Of a stretch of DNA of 64,000 nucleotides, positions 35,135-44,500 are shown in pieces. Location of the stretch: contig NZ_JACVTO010000007.1 of assembly GCF_016518545.1 (NCBI RefSeq), positions 124,001 to 188,000 of the forward strand, given 5' to 3'. This stretch comes from Pseudomonas sp. S30. GTDB lineage: Bacteria > Pseudomonadota > Gammaproteobacteria > Pseudomonadales > Pseudomonadaceae. The translations under genes and the position numbers were made by a program. Every line of letters begins with the position of its first letter. The first letter of the stretch is position 1. Under the pieces are notes generated by a model, which did not search any database, had not been told where the DNA came from, and worked only from the letters and a program-made list of their open reading frames with translations.

Positions 35135-35768
35135 ACAGTTTCCTTTCCAGGTAGCGGGCGCTCAGCGAGAGCGGGTAGCAGAGAATGAAGTAGCCCAGTG
35201 CGACCAGGCCGTAGACCAGGAACGGTTCGAAGGTGGCATTGGCGATCATGCCGCCCGTCTTGGTCAGCTCGGTGAAGCCGATGATCGAGGTCACTGCCGT
35301 GCCTTTGACCACCTGCACCGAAAAACCGACGGTAGGCGCGATGGCGATGCGCATCGCCTGCGGGAGAATGACGTGGCGCAGCTGTTCCAGCCGGCTCAGC
35401 GCCAGGCTTTCACTGGCTTCCCATTGGCCACGCGGAACGGCCTCGACGCAGCCACGCCAGATCTCGGCCAGAAACGCGCTGGTGAACAGCGTCAGGGCGA
35501 TGGCAGCGGCAGCCCAGGCGGACACATCGAGGCCGAAAAGTGCGAGGCCGAAGAACACCATGAACAGTTGCATCAACAGCGGGGTGCCCTGGAACACTTC
35601 GATGTATCCGCGCGCAAGCGCTCTGGGCAGCCAGTGATCGGAGATCCGCCCGACCAGTATCGCCAGGCCGGTCACGCCACCGCAGGCGAACGCCACCAGC
35701 GACAGCGCCAGCGTCCATTGCAGGCCCGTGGCGAGGTTGCGCAGGATGTCCCACAGGGTAAAGTCCAT
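35121..35768 (-). CDS. Polar amino acid ABC transporter, permease (second)
   Basis: Inner-membrane permease of 215 residues with about five helices. The HisMQ-type coupling motif is EIWRGCVEAVPRGQWEASESLALSRLEQLRHVILPQA (about 102-138). The start ATG 35768-35766 shares one base with the stop of the previous permease (TGATG). The transported amino acid is not visible from the sequence. Confidence 0.93.
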   Translation of the reverse strand: MDFTLWDILRNLATGLQWTLALSLVAFACGGVTGLAILVGRISDHWLPRALARGYIEVFQGTPLLMQLFMVFFGLALFGLDVSAWAAAAIALTLFTSAFLAEIWRGCVEAVPRGQWEASESLALSRLEQLRHVILPQAMRIAIAPTVGFSVQVVKGTAVTSIIGFTELTKTGGMIANATFEPFLVYGLVALGYFILCYPLSLSARYLERKLYAAA

Positions 35769-36433
35769 CAACGCCTCCCTTGCAGCAGACGCTGCCCGAT
35801 CCACATCAGCAACTGCCGGACGACGATCGCCATCAGCAGGTACAGCAGGGTCGTGAGAAAGTAGGTTTCGAACGCGCGGAAATTGCGCGACTGGATGAAG
35901 TTGGCGGCGAAGGACAATTCCTCGGTGGCGATCTGTGAGCACACCGAAGAGCCCAGCATGACGATCACGATCTGGCTGGTCAGGGCAGGCCAGACCTTGG
36001 CCAGCGCCGGACGCAAGACCACGTGGCGAAACGCTTCGAACCGGCTCATGGCCAGGGCCGCCGCTGCCTCCAACTGACCTCTGGGAATGGCCTGGATGCC
36101 GGCACGGATGATTTCCGTGCTGTAGGCCCCCAGGTTGACCACCATCGCCAACACGGCCGCCTGCCACTCGTCCAGACGCAGCCCGAGCGCCGGAAGCCCG
36201 AAGAAAATGAAGAACAGCTGCACCAGAAAAGGCGTGTTGCGGATCACTTCCACGTACACACCGAACAGCAGGTCGAAGGGCCGTACGCGCCAGGCCCGCA
36301 CGCCCGCCCCCACCACACCGATGGCCAGCCCCAGCAGCGTTCCGACCAGGGTGAGTTGCAAGGTGTAGGCCGCGCCCTGCAGGAGCAGAGCGCCGTGGGC
36401 CAGTACCGGTTGAAAGTCGAATTGGTAGGCCAT
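35768..36433 (-). CDS. Polar amino acid ABC transporter, permease (first)
   Basis: Inner-membrane permease of 221 residues. EVIRNTPFLVQLFFIFFGLP and EIIRAGIQAIPRGQLEAAAALAMSRFEAFRHVVLRPAL are the family pore and ATPase-coupling segments. The frame is open from 36487, but ATG 36433 gives the normal M-A-Y-Q-F-D-F start. It lies 20 bases after the substrate-binding protein gene. Confidence 0.92.
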   Translation of the reverse strand: MAYQFDFQPVLAHGALLLQGAAYTLQLTLVGTLLGLAIGVVGAGVRAWRVRPFDLLFGVYVEVIRNTPFLVQLFFIFFGLPALGLRLDEWQAAVLAMVVNLGAYSTEIIRAGIQAIPRGQLEAAAALAMSRFEAFRHVVLRPALAKVWPALTSQIVIVMLGSSVCSQIATEELSFAANFIQSRNFRAFETYFLTTLLYLLMAIVVRQLLMWIGQRLLQGRR

Positions 36434-36453
36434 GCTCGAGGTCCCGACCAGGC

Positions 36454-37239
36454 TCAAAGATCGGCAGGCAATGGCTGCTTGAGCCATTTTTCGGCATTAC
36501 GGCTCAGCGTGCCGTCGGCCTTGGCAGCGGTCAGGGTAGTGTTGACCTGTTCGAGCAGCGGCTGCTCACCCTTCGCGACACCGACATACACCGGCGAGTC
36601 CTTGAGCTTGAGCTTGACCACCGGCACCTTGGCAGGGTTCTTCTCGGCGATTGCGGCCATCACCACGCTGCCGCTGGCGATCAACTGGACCTGGCCTGAA
36701 AGGTAGGCTGCGATGGTCGAGTTGTTGTCTTCGAAGCGTTTCACCACGGCATCGGCGGGCGCCACTGCTGTGAGGGCCATGTCTTCGATCGAGCCCCGGG
36801 TGACGCTGATGGTCTTGCCTGCGAGGGCAGCCACATCGGAAATCGACGCCTCGGCCGGACCGAACACCGCCAGGTAGAACGGGGCATAGGGCTTGGAGAA
36901 ATCGATCACCGCCTCGCGCTCCGGATTCTTGCCCAGGCTGGAAATCACCAGGTCGACCTTGCCCGTCGTGAGAAAGGGGATGCGGTTGGTGCTGTTGACC
37001 GGGGTCAGGGCCAGCTTCACGCCGAGCTTGTCGGCCAGCAGTTGCGCGGTATCGATGTCCAGGCCACGGGGTTTGAGATCAGGACCCACGGACCCGAACG
37101 GCGGGAAGTCCTGGGGTACCGCCACCTTCAACACGCCGCGAGCCTGGATGTCGCTCAGGGTGTCGGCCTGGGCGATGCCCGTCACCAGGCTGGAACTGCA
37201 AAGGAAAGTCGCCAGGAGCAGAGTGCGCAAACAAGTCAT
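36454..37239 (-). CDS. Polar amino acid ABC transporter, periplasmic substrate-binding protein
   Basis: Exported type-II solute-binding protein of 261 residues. The signal peptide TCLRTLLLATFLCSSSLVTG ends in IAQA-D. The mature part starts with the usual LSDIQARGVLKVAVPQDFPPFG, and the hinge segments GLDIDTAQLLADKLGVKL and KVDLVISSLGKNPEREAVIDFS are clear. ATG 37239 has GAGG about 7 bases upstream. First gene of the four-gene importer operon, divergent from a GntR/FCD regulator that probably controls it. Confidence 0.92.
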   Translation of the reverse strand: MTCLRTLLLATFLCSSSLVTGIAQADTLSDIQARGVLKVAVPQDFPPFGSVGPDLKPRGLDIDTAQLLADKLGVKLALTPVNSTNRIPFLTTGKVDLVISSLGKNPEREAVIDFSKPYAPFYLAVFGPAEASISDVAALAGKTISVTRGSIEDMALTAVAPADAVVKRFEDNNSTIAAYLSGQVQLIASGSVVMAAIAEKNPAKVPVVKLKLKDSPVYVGVAKGEQPLLEQVNTTLTAAKADGTLSRNAEKWLKQPLPADL

Positions 37240-37443
37240 GGAAGGCCTCGAACGGTCGGGAAGGAGTAACGCCGTGGGCGCCTGATGGATCAGGTCGCCG
37301 TGCCTTGTCTTGCAGGGCTCATGCCAGCTTGCGCAATCCATCCGGGCGAACGCCGACACGCGGGCGGCATGGTCATACTGGTCTGAACAGTGAAGTTCTA
37401 CTGTCGACCACCTGCCCCGCTTTCGTGCGGATCCTTGGTGCAC

Positions 37444-37460
37444 TGCGCCAGCATGGCGCA
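37444..37460. promoter_or_regulatory. Perfect palindrome upstream of the GntR gene, candidate operator
   Basis: TGCGCCA-gca-TGGCGCA is a perfect 7+3+7 inverted repeat, 33 bases before the GntR GTG start and in the spacer shared with the divergent ABC operon. Autoregulation and control of the importer are plausible but unproven. A second, weaker repeat (actg-N7-cagt) lies at 37377-37391. Confidence 0.5.
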
Positions 37461-37469
37461 ATGCTTGCC
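37454..37469 (+). promoter_or_regulatory. Sigma-54-like -24/-12 element
   Basis: TGGCGC-aatgc-TTGCC matches the TGGCAC-N5-TTGC consensus at nine of ten fixed positions, and GG and GC are separated by exactly ten bases. It would start RNA about 37480. It overlaps the palindrome at 37444-37460. No activator gene of the NtrC type is in the window. Confidence 0.3.
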
Positions 37470-37493
37470 AGCCACGGCGGATGTCCGTAAAAC

Positions 37494-38213
37494 GTGAGCG
37501 TCACCGCCCTTCCCTCTGGTCCGAACAGTATGCTCGACACACTTCCCCGCGCCGTGCCGGAACAGGCCCTGCTGGCCATCCGCAAGCTCATCGAGCACGG
37601 CAACTACCAGGCTGGCGATGCGCTGCCGTCTCAACGCGACCTCGCAGACCGACTTGGCGTGAGCCGGGCTTCCCTGCGCGAAGCGCTGTCATCGCTGAGC
37701 GCGATGGGGGTGGTGAGCGTTCAGGCCGGCAAAGGGGTCTACGTGCAGGACCCGGCTGCCGGTGCCCCTACCTGGCGCTATGCCGACCAGGTGTCGGCTG
37801 CGGACATCTTCCAGATGCGCTACGCCCTGGAGGGTTTCGCGGCCGGGCAAGCAGCGTTGGCCTTGACCACCGAAACGCTCGACCGTCTGCGCGCCAATGT
37901 CCAGTCCATGGGCGTGGAGCTGCGCGCCGGACGCTTCGAGGCCGCCGCGCAGCTGGACTACGCGTTTCACAAGACCCTGCTGCTGGCCTGCGGCAACCAG
38001 GCGATGCTGCAGGTGATCACCAACAGCCGGGACATTTTCCTGGAAAGCCAGAAGCTGCCGTTCATTCGCCCTGAACGTGCACTGGAGACCTGGCAGGAAC
38101 ATCGCAAGATCCTGCAGGCGCTGGAACGTCGATCCCAGGCGGGGGCGCAACGGGCGATGCAGACCCATATCCGCAATGCCGCTTCACGCACCGGTGTGGT
38201 GTTCGCGGGTTAG
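37494..38213 (+). CDS. GntR family (FadR/FCD subfamily) transcriptional regulator
   Basis: Regulator of 239 residues. The winged helix (ALLAIRKLIEHGNYQAGDALPSQRDLADRLGVSRASLREALSSL in outline, about 25-75) is followed by an all-helical FCD ligand domain with the metal-site pattern (FQMRYALEGFAAGQAAL, LDYAFHKTLLLACGNQAML, QEHRKILQALERR). GTG 37494 is the longest start; ATG 37530 (M-L-D-T-L-P-R) is also plausible and would leave room for a promoter leader. FCD regulators usually sense an organic acid or sugar acid. Neighbours are an amino acid importer (divergent) and an MHS transporter downstream. Confidence 0.88.
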   Translation: MSVTALPSGPNSMLDTLPRAVPEQALLAIRKLIEHGNYQAGDALPSQRDLADRLGVSRASLREALSSLSAMGVVSVQAGKGVYVQDPAAGAPTWRYADQVSAADIFQMRYALEGFAAGQAALALTTETLDRLRANVQSMGVELRAGRFEAAAQLDYAFHKTLLLACGNQAMLQVITNSRDIFLESQKLPFIRPERALETWQEHRKILQALERRSQAGAQRAMQTHIRNAASRTGVVFAG

Positions 38214-38371
38214 GCCGCCCGACGTCCTGGTGGTCCAAACGGATATCCCGGTGTCGTCCTGGAAGATGCGTGCGCCAAGGCAGTGAGGTGTACTGGAGCC
38301 GATAACCAGACGGCAGGGCATGACCTTGCCCGCCTTCATCAGGCTGCCTTAGACACCCGGAGCTCACATCC

Positions 38372-39712
38372 ATGTCCGCATCCCATGAGGTATCCCCGGC
38401 CACACTGCGCCGCGTGATCGCTGCCTCGGCCATCGGCAACTTCGTCGAGTGGTTCGACTTCGCGGTCTACGGTTTTCTCGCCACGCTGATCGCCAGCCAG
38501 TTCTTCGCCAGCGAAGACCCCAGCGTGGCCTTGCTCAAGACGTTCGCGATCTTCGCCGTGGCCTTCGCCCTGCGTCCGCTGGGCGGTGTCGTGTTCGGTG
38601 CGCTGGGCGACCGGCTGGGACGCAAGCGCATTCTCTCGCTGACCATCCTGATGATGGCCGGCTCGACCACGTTGATCGGTGTCCTGCCGACCTATGCCAG
38701 CATCGGTATCGCCGCCCCCGTCCTGCTGACGCTGGCGCGCTGCCTGCAAGGTTTCTCCGCCGGCGGTGAATACGCCGGCGCCTGCGCCTACCTGATGGAG
38801 CATGCGCCACGGCATCGACGCGCGTTCTACGGCAGCTTCGTGCCGGTGTCCACATTCTCGGCCTTCGCCTGCGCCGCCGTGATCGCCTATGGCCTGGAAG
38901 CGGGCCTGAGTGCCGAGACGATGAGCGCCTGGGGCTGGCGCGTGCCTTTCCTGATCGCAGCGCCCCTGGGCCTGGTAGGCTTGTACCTGCGCTGGCGGAT
39001 GGAGGAAACCCCGGCGTTCCGGGAAGCGCTGGCCGAGGGGCGCCAGCATGAGCACTCACCGCTGAAAGACACCCTGCGCCATCACGGCCGGACGATTCGC
39101 AACCTGGGCGCGTTCATCTCGCTCACGGCGCTGTCGTTCTACATGTTCACCACCTACTTCGCGACCTACCTGCAAATGGTCGGTCACCTGACCCGCGCCC
39201 AATCGCTGCTGGTGACCACCGTGGCGCTGCTCGTCGCCGCTGCCGGCTGCCCCCTGGCAGGTGCGCTTTCTGACCGCATCGGCCGCCGGCGGACCATCGG
39301 TTTCACTTGTCTGTGGGTGATGCTATGCGTGTTTCCAGCCTATTGGCTGGCAAGCTCAGGCTCGATGTCGGGCGCACTGCTGGGGGTGATCCTGCTGGCG
39401 GTGGGCGCGCTGTGCAGCGGCGTGGTGACGGCGGCATTGCTCTCGGAGAGTTTCCCGACTCGCACCCGTTACACCGCCTCGGCCATTACCTACAACGTGG
39501 CCTACACCCTGTTCGGTGGCACCGCTCCGCTGGTGGCGACCTGGCTGATAGACGCCACGGGCAGTCGACTGGCGCCGGCCTTCTACCTCGTGGTCATCGC
39601 CTTGTTGGCGCTGGTGGGTGGCCTGGCTTTGCCCGAGACGGCACGCAGCTCCTTGGACGACCCTTCGTTGGGCGCTGCCGACACGCCCACGGGACGCTTG
39701 CACGCGCCTTGA
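38372..39712 (+). CDS. MFS transporter, metabolite:H+ symporter (MHS) family
   Basis: Inner-membrane symporter of 446 residues with 12 helices. IGNFVEWFDFAVYGFLATLIASQFF near residue 20 and GGVVFGALGDRLGRKRIL are diagnostic of the MHS family (ShiA, KgtP, ProP, citrate permeases). Because a shikimate/quinate dehydrogenase-like gene follows, uptake of shikimate, quinate or a related acid is a reasonable inference. A short hairpin with GTTTC tail follows the stop. Confidence 0.9.
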   Translation: MSASHEVSPATLRRVIAASAIGNFVEWFDFAVYGFLATLIASQFFASEDPSVALLKTFAIFAVAFALRPLGGVVFGALGDRLGRKRILSLTILMMAGSTTLIGVLPTYASIGIAAPVLLTLARCLQGFSAGGEYAGACAYLMEHAPRHRRAFYGSFVPVSTFSAFACAAVIAYGLEAGLSAETMSAWGWRVPFLIAAPLGLVGLYLRWRMEETPAFREALAEGRQHEHSPLKDTLRHHGRTIRNLGAFISLTALSFYMFTTYFATYLQMVGHLTRAQSLLVTTVALLVAAAGCPLAGALSDRIGRRRTIGFTCLWVMLCVFPAYWLASSGSMSGALLGVILLAVGALCSGVVTAALLSESFPTRTRYTASAITYNVAYTLFGGTAPLVATWLIDATGSRLAPAFYLVVIALLALVGGLALPETARSSLDDPSLGAADTPTGRLHAP

Positions 39713-39738
39713 GAAACCGTCGCCAGGGGTCAGTGAAT

Positions 39739-39760
39739 CGGGCGGTAATCGCCCGGTTTC
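39739..39760 (+). terminator. Short hairpin after the MHS transporter gene
   Basis: Stem cgggcg / cgcccg with loop gtaat and tail gtttc, 26 bases past the stop. Short, with a weak T-run. Confidence 0.4.
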
Positions 39761-39845
39761 ATCACCGGCTCGCAGACCGTGATTTACAGAACTAACCAGA
39801 TGGTACATATAGTGCCGCATCCAATAACAAAAGCGATGCGACGCC

Positions 39846-40712
39846 ATGAATTCTGCAACGCCCTCCTCGAGCATCCTCGCCGGCCTGATCGGTCGAGGCA
39901 TACAGGCCTCCCTCACACCCGCCCTGCACGAAGCCGAAGGCGACGCCCAGGCTTTGCGCTACCTCTATCGCATCATCGACGCCGACGAACTGGACCTGCC
40001 TGACGCGGCGTTGTCCAGCCTGATCGATGGCGCGCAGCGCTGCGGTTTCACCGGGCTGAACATCACCTTTCCCTTCAAGCAGGCGATCATCCCCTTGCTC
40101 GACGAGCTTTCCGAAGAGGCGCGCGCCATCGGAGCGGTCAACACCGTGGTGTTCAGCCAAGGCCGACGCATCGGTCATAACACCGACTGCCTGGGCTTCG
40201 CCGAGGGCCTGCGACGTGGCCTGCACGACGCGCCACGCCAGCGGGTGGTGCAGTTGGGCGCCGGTGGGGCTGGGTCGGCGGTAGCCCATGCCCTGCTGGC
40301 CAACGGCGTGGAGCAGTTGGTGCTGTTCGAGCTGGATGTCGATCGCGGACAGGCCCTGGTACGCAACCTCAATCTGCACTTCGGCGCAGACCGCGCCGTA
40401 CTGGGCCACGACCTGGCTACGCAGGTCGCCTCGGCAGACGGCCTGGTCAATACCACCCCGGTAGGCATGTCGAAACTGCCCGGCTGCCCCCTGCCCGTCC
40501 AATGCTTGCACGAGCGGCTGTGGGTGGCGGACATCGTTTACTTTCCGTTGGAAACCGAGTTGTTGCGCCAGGCCAGAGCACTGGGCTGTCGCACCCTGCA
40601 CGGGGGCACCATGGCCGTGTTCCAGGCCGTCAAGGCGTTCGAGCTGTTCAGTGGGCGAGCCGCCGATGCGCAGCGGATGCAGGCGCACTTCCTACGGCTG
40701 ACCCAGGGCTGA
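39846..40712 (+). CDS. aroE: Shikimate/quinate 5-dehydrogenase-like protein
   Basis: NAD(P)-dependent dehydrogenase of 288 residues of the AroE/YdiB family. N-terminal substrate block G-L-I-G-R-G-I-Q-A-S-L-T-P and GLNITFPFKQAI (catalytic Lys in F-P-F-K), then AIGAVNTVVF, GHNTDCLGFAEGL (catalytic Asp), the Rossmann motif VQLGAGGAGSAVAHALL and VNTTPVGMSKLPG. It is longer than biosynthetic AroE (about 270) and carries ELDVD in the cofactor pocket, an acidic residue that favours NAD over NADP. With the MHS transporter upstream, a catabolic role on quinate or shikimate is likelier than a biosynthetic one. Start ATG 39846. Confidence 0.87.
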   Translation: MNSATPSSSILAGLIGRGIQASLTPALHEAEGDAQALRYLYRIIDADELDLPDAALSSLIDGAQRCGFTGLNITFPFKQAIIPLLDELSEEARAIGAVNTVVFSQGRRIGHNTDCLGFAEGLRRGLHDAPRQRVVQLGAGGAGSAVAHALLANGVEQLVLFELDVDRGQALVRNLNLHFGADRAVLGHDLATQVASADGLVNTTPVGMSKLPGCPLPVQCLHERLWVADIVYFPLETELLRQARALGCRTLHGGTMAVFQAVKAFELFSGRAADAQRMQAHFLRLTQG

Positions 40713-40768
40713 CGCATCGCTCGCTGGCTGACCCAAGCACCTGCACCGGCCCGGCGCTCACGTGTGGT

Positions 40769-41323
40769 TCAGTCGTCTAGGGGTTTGGGCAAGGCAGTGG
40801 GTTTGCTTGGTTTGGCAGGCTTGCCGGGCTTTTCCGGCTTGCTGGCAGGTGCAGCGGCCACCGGGGCAGGTGCGGCCACGGCTTTCTCGCTGGCAGGCAA
40901 CTCGTCGACCGCCTTGAAGATGGCCTGGGCATCGAGCGGAGTGGAATCTTCGCCGTCCTTGAGCGTTAGACGCTCGCCGTCCTTGCCGATCAAGATCACC
41001 TTGGTGCCTTTGCTCGCAGGAAGCTTGAGCTCGCGGATCAAGGCCATGGTGGTCTGCTGCTCGAGGTTCTTGTCTTCGCGCCTGCCCATCATCTGAGCCA
41101 CGCTGAACAGCACCAGATCGCGCTGCTTGAACCCGGCCTGGGTGGCCGGGTCATTGATGGCCTGCTCCAGGCCACGCAACGTCGGGTCTGCGCTACTGGG
41201 GGCGATGACCACCAGTGGCCGTGCCTTGCCCAGCTCCTTGGCCAACGGGGCGTCGCTGTCGGCAGCCCAGAGCGGACTGCTGACCAAGAGTAGGGAGGCG
41301 AGGGTCAAGGACCGGACGAGCAT
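40769..41323 (-). CDS. DUF4174 family exported protein
   Basis: Periplasmic protein of 184 residues. The signal peptide is LVRSLTLASLLLVSSPLWAA-D. The middle (LGKARPLVVIAPSSADPTLRGLE, RDLVLFSVAQMMGR, GTKVILIGKDGERLTLKDGE) is a thioredoxin-like DUF4174 domain without a CxxC. A low-complexity Pro/Lys/Ala tail (KPEKPGKPAKPSKPTALPKP) follows. ATG 41323 is chosen: AGGAG is 6 bases before it, while the ATG at 41329 abuts that site. Function unknown. It converges on the aroE-like gene. Confidence 0.78.
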   Translation of the reverse strand: MLVRSLTLASLLLVSSPLWAADSDAPLAKELGKARPLVVIAPSSADPTLRGLEQAINDPATQAGFKQRDLVLFSVAQMMGRREDKNLEQQTTMALIRELKLPASKGTKVILIGKDGERLTLKDGEDSTPLDAQAIFKAVDELPASEKAVAAPAPVAAAPASKPEKPGKPAKPSKPTALPKPLDD

Positions 41324-41503
41324 GGGCATCTCCTGTTTTCTCGGTTGAATCGGTGACTATGGATCGGCGAACGGAGTCCGAGTCGGCCCTGGACCAGGGG
41401 TCAGGGCCTGTGAAACCCAAGGATGACTTGCCGCTTTGACAGCAGCTCACCACATCTCGGAAACGTCTGACACATCTGCCTCACAAGCATAGCCGACGCA
41501 GAC

Positions 41504-44500
41504 TCAGGATGGTGCGTTGCTCGGCCCAGGCTGCGGTTCAGGCCTGGATTCGGCGAATGCCGCAAGGGTGTATTCCAGCACTCGCGCATCCCTGGCCGCC
41601 TCCCGGTCGCGACCGATGCTGGTCAGCCAGCTTTGATAGTCATCAGTGGTGGATTGCAAATGGCGTACGCGCTCGGCGAAGTCGAAGTCGGCCTGCATCA
41701 GGGCGAGTTCCGCTCGCCCCTCCTCCAATTGGCGCGCGTTATCGGCCAGCGCCACCTGGTAGCGTTGCGCAGCTTCGGCATCTTGCCCTGCGTCTTGCAG
41801 CTGGATGGCCAAGGTCTCGCTCTGCGATTGCAAGGCCTGCACGTGCGCCGCGCGTGCTTCGAGTACCTGGTCGTAGGTCTTGCCTTCGATCATGTCTCCG
41901 ACGACCTGAAGGCGGCTGTGAAAGCGTTGGTCCAACTGCTCGAAACCCGTGGGGTCGGCCGCCACCACGTGAGTTCGCCAGAACGTCTTCCACACCATCG
42001 ACTGCGCTACAGCGGCATCGGTTTCGGCTTCGCGCAATCGAGCGCGCGCAGTGTCCAGGTCCGCCGTGCTGACCCCTGCCACCTCTCGATAACTCATGGT
42101 GGCCGGCTGGCCGGGCAGGTCGAACTCGTCACGCAGGCCCAGCCGGTAAGCGAGCCCGACCTCCACCTCATCCGGCCGACCGCCGCCCAGGCGTCGCCGT
42201 TGCAGCTCTTCGGCGATGATCCTGTCGACCTCATCCAGGCGCCACAATTGTCGTCCAAGATACAGCAGCGCGGCACGCTCGCCACCGCGCTCGGCAGCGC
42301 CTCGTGCCTGCCACACCAGCAGGTGGACTTCGAGGTCGCTGAAGCGGCCGATGACTGCATCGTCACAGCCCTCCAGCCCTCTGGAGAGGTCGAACAGTTC
42401 CTGGCGCAACTCACCGTTATCACGCGCAGCGGCGAGCATGGCGCTGACCCGGGTGCCCAGTCCGGTCGGGTCGGTGCGATAGTCTCGAGTCTCACGCAGC
42501 CGTCCCAGCAGCCTCAGATAATCCAGGCTGCCAGGCTCGGCCATCAAGGCCTCCCATGCCTCGCCGAACTCGCGCGCATCAGCCGGGGAGATACTGCTCA
42601 ACCACCCCTCCCGGGCATGGTTCAAGGCTTGCACCGGATCATCGGCGTGCATGTCGTCCGGCTCCTCGTCGCCCTGGGCATCTTCCAGCCAGCCGTTGAG
42701 GCGCATGAAACTGCGCAAACGACGTGCCGACGCCTCCTCAAGAGGATTCTCACCCAGCAGGATGGCGCCGGAGACCCACAGCGGCACCCGGTAATACGCC
42801 TCCGGCAGTTGCGTGATGTGGTTGTTGCGCAGATCCACGTCCTGCAGCAGCTGCAGGTCCAGCAGCCCTTGGGGCAAGGCGTCGACACCGGTTGCGCGCA
42901 TCTGCAGCGACTCCAGGCGCGTCATGGCACTGACGTTCAGGTTACGGCCCAGTGGATTGAACGAAAGGCTCAACCGGTGCAACTGATGGCAGGCGGCCAG
43001 CCGCGTAGCGTCCGCCTCGTCCAGTACGATCGAGTTGCCATACAGGTCCAGTTCGCGCAACTGCGCCAGGCGCTCGACCGCCGGTGGCAGGCGGGTCAGC
43101 TCATTGTTGGTCAGTGCCAGTGATTGCAGGCCTGAAAACGCGGCCATGAACGACTCGGGGATCTCTTCAAGGCTCATGCAGCTCATGCTCAACGAGCGGA
43201 TGTGACCGAAGCGGACATGTTCGGGCAACTCCGGCAAACGGCGCATCGGCACCGACCACAGGGCAAGGCGGTAGCCGATAGGCTCGCCCACATGATTCGC
43301 CACGCGTTGCGACTGACGGCGCCAGGCCGCCATCAGGGCATCTCGCAAGGAGCTGCGTTCGCTTCTCTCCATCAGCCCCTGGGCCTGCTGCGTCCATAGA
43401 CTCAGGTGCTCGCGCAGGGTGTCGAGCTCTGCCGACAGACGTTGCAGCTCAAGGTTGTGATCGACGCCCTGAGCACGGGTGGCGAGCAACCAGCTTTCCA
43501 CCTCGGCGTCGCTGAAGTTTGGATATAACGCACGAACCCTGGCATACAAGGCGCGACTGCGCCTGTTCCCGCGCCCGCTGAGCGGGTAGCCGATACGCCC
43601 GTTGGCGCTACGAAACGGCGCTCGGAACAGGCCCGTGGTTCGGGACAGCCCCAGGGCTCGCTCGATTTCAGCGCGCCGCAGGCTGGCGAAACGCGTCAGA
43701 CGCACGCGAATGTTGTGCGCCAGAGGTTCGCTCAGTTCCATGGCCTGACACTGGGCCAGATCGAAGGTCTGGGCCAATACCTCGAACAGCCCGCCCGATG
43801 CATCGAGCCCTGCGCCAATCACCCGGAAGTGCCCCTGCTGGTGAACCAGCTCGAAGGTGGCGGCTCCCTCCTTGGCCTCGACGGTGAAGAGCACAGGGCC
43901 GGACACCGATTCTTCGTACAGGCGCCAACCCGTGCCTGCCGCGCCCGGCATCCGACCGAGCAGGTGAATCGAGACCCGCGCCAGATCCGCGCTCTGGCTG
44001 GCATCCAGATAGAGGCTCTCCAGCACCCTGGCCACACGAATGCGCCGTGCCATCGCCACCGCTGATTCGGCGATGCTCAGCGGCACACGCCCACCGCTCA
44101 GCAAACGCGCGCGATCGGTGGCCCTGGCCAGTGCCAGTACCTGTTCAGCGCCACGTGAATGCAGGGAGGGATACTGGCGCCGCAAAGCTTGCAAGGCCGG
44201 CGCCTGATCGACCTGTGTGGCCTGATAAAGACGGTCGAACAGCACGCGCCGCTGTCCCCACGCCAGCTCGGCCAGGGTCTGGTCGCTGGCCTGAGAGGCG
44301 CCTGGGAGCGATCGGGCCTGAGCGAGCACCTGGACGTCCACGGCCGGCCGGCCACTGCGCAACTGATCGATGGTCAGGCGCAGCCGGCGGTCCAGCTGGT
44401 AACGTTCGACGCTGTCCAGCCAGGCGGCATCCGGAGCCCGGCCGTCGGCATGCACTGCCCGCAACTGCCCGGCGTCCAGGCCATGGATGTGGATGATCTC

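Noticed and set aside
35121..36497. A single 458-codon frame covering both ABC permeases
   Set aside because: Only the last 215 codons are permease-like; the first part is an out-of-frame reading of the upstream permease. The two genes meet at TGATG.
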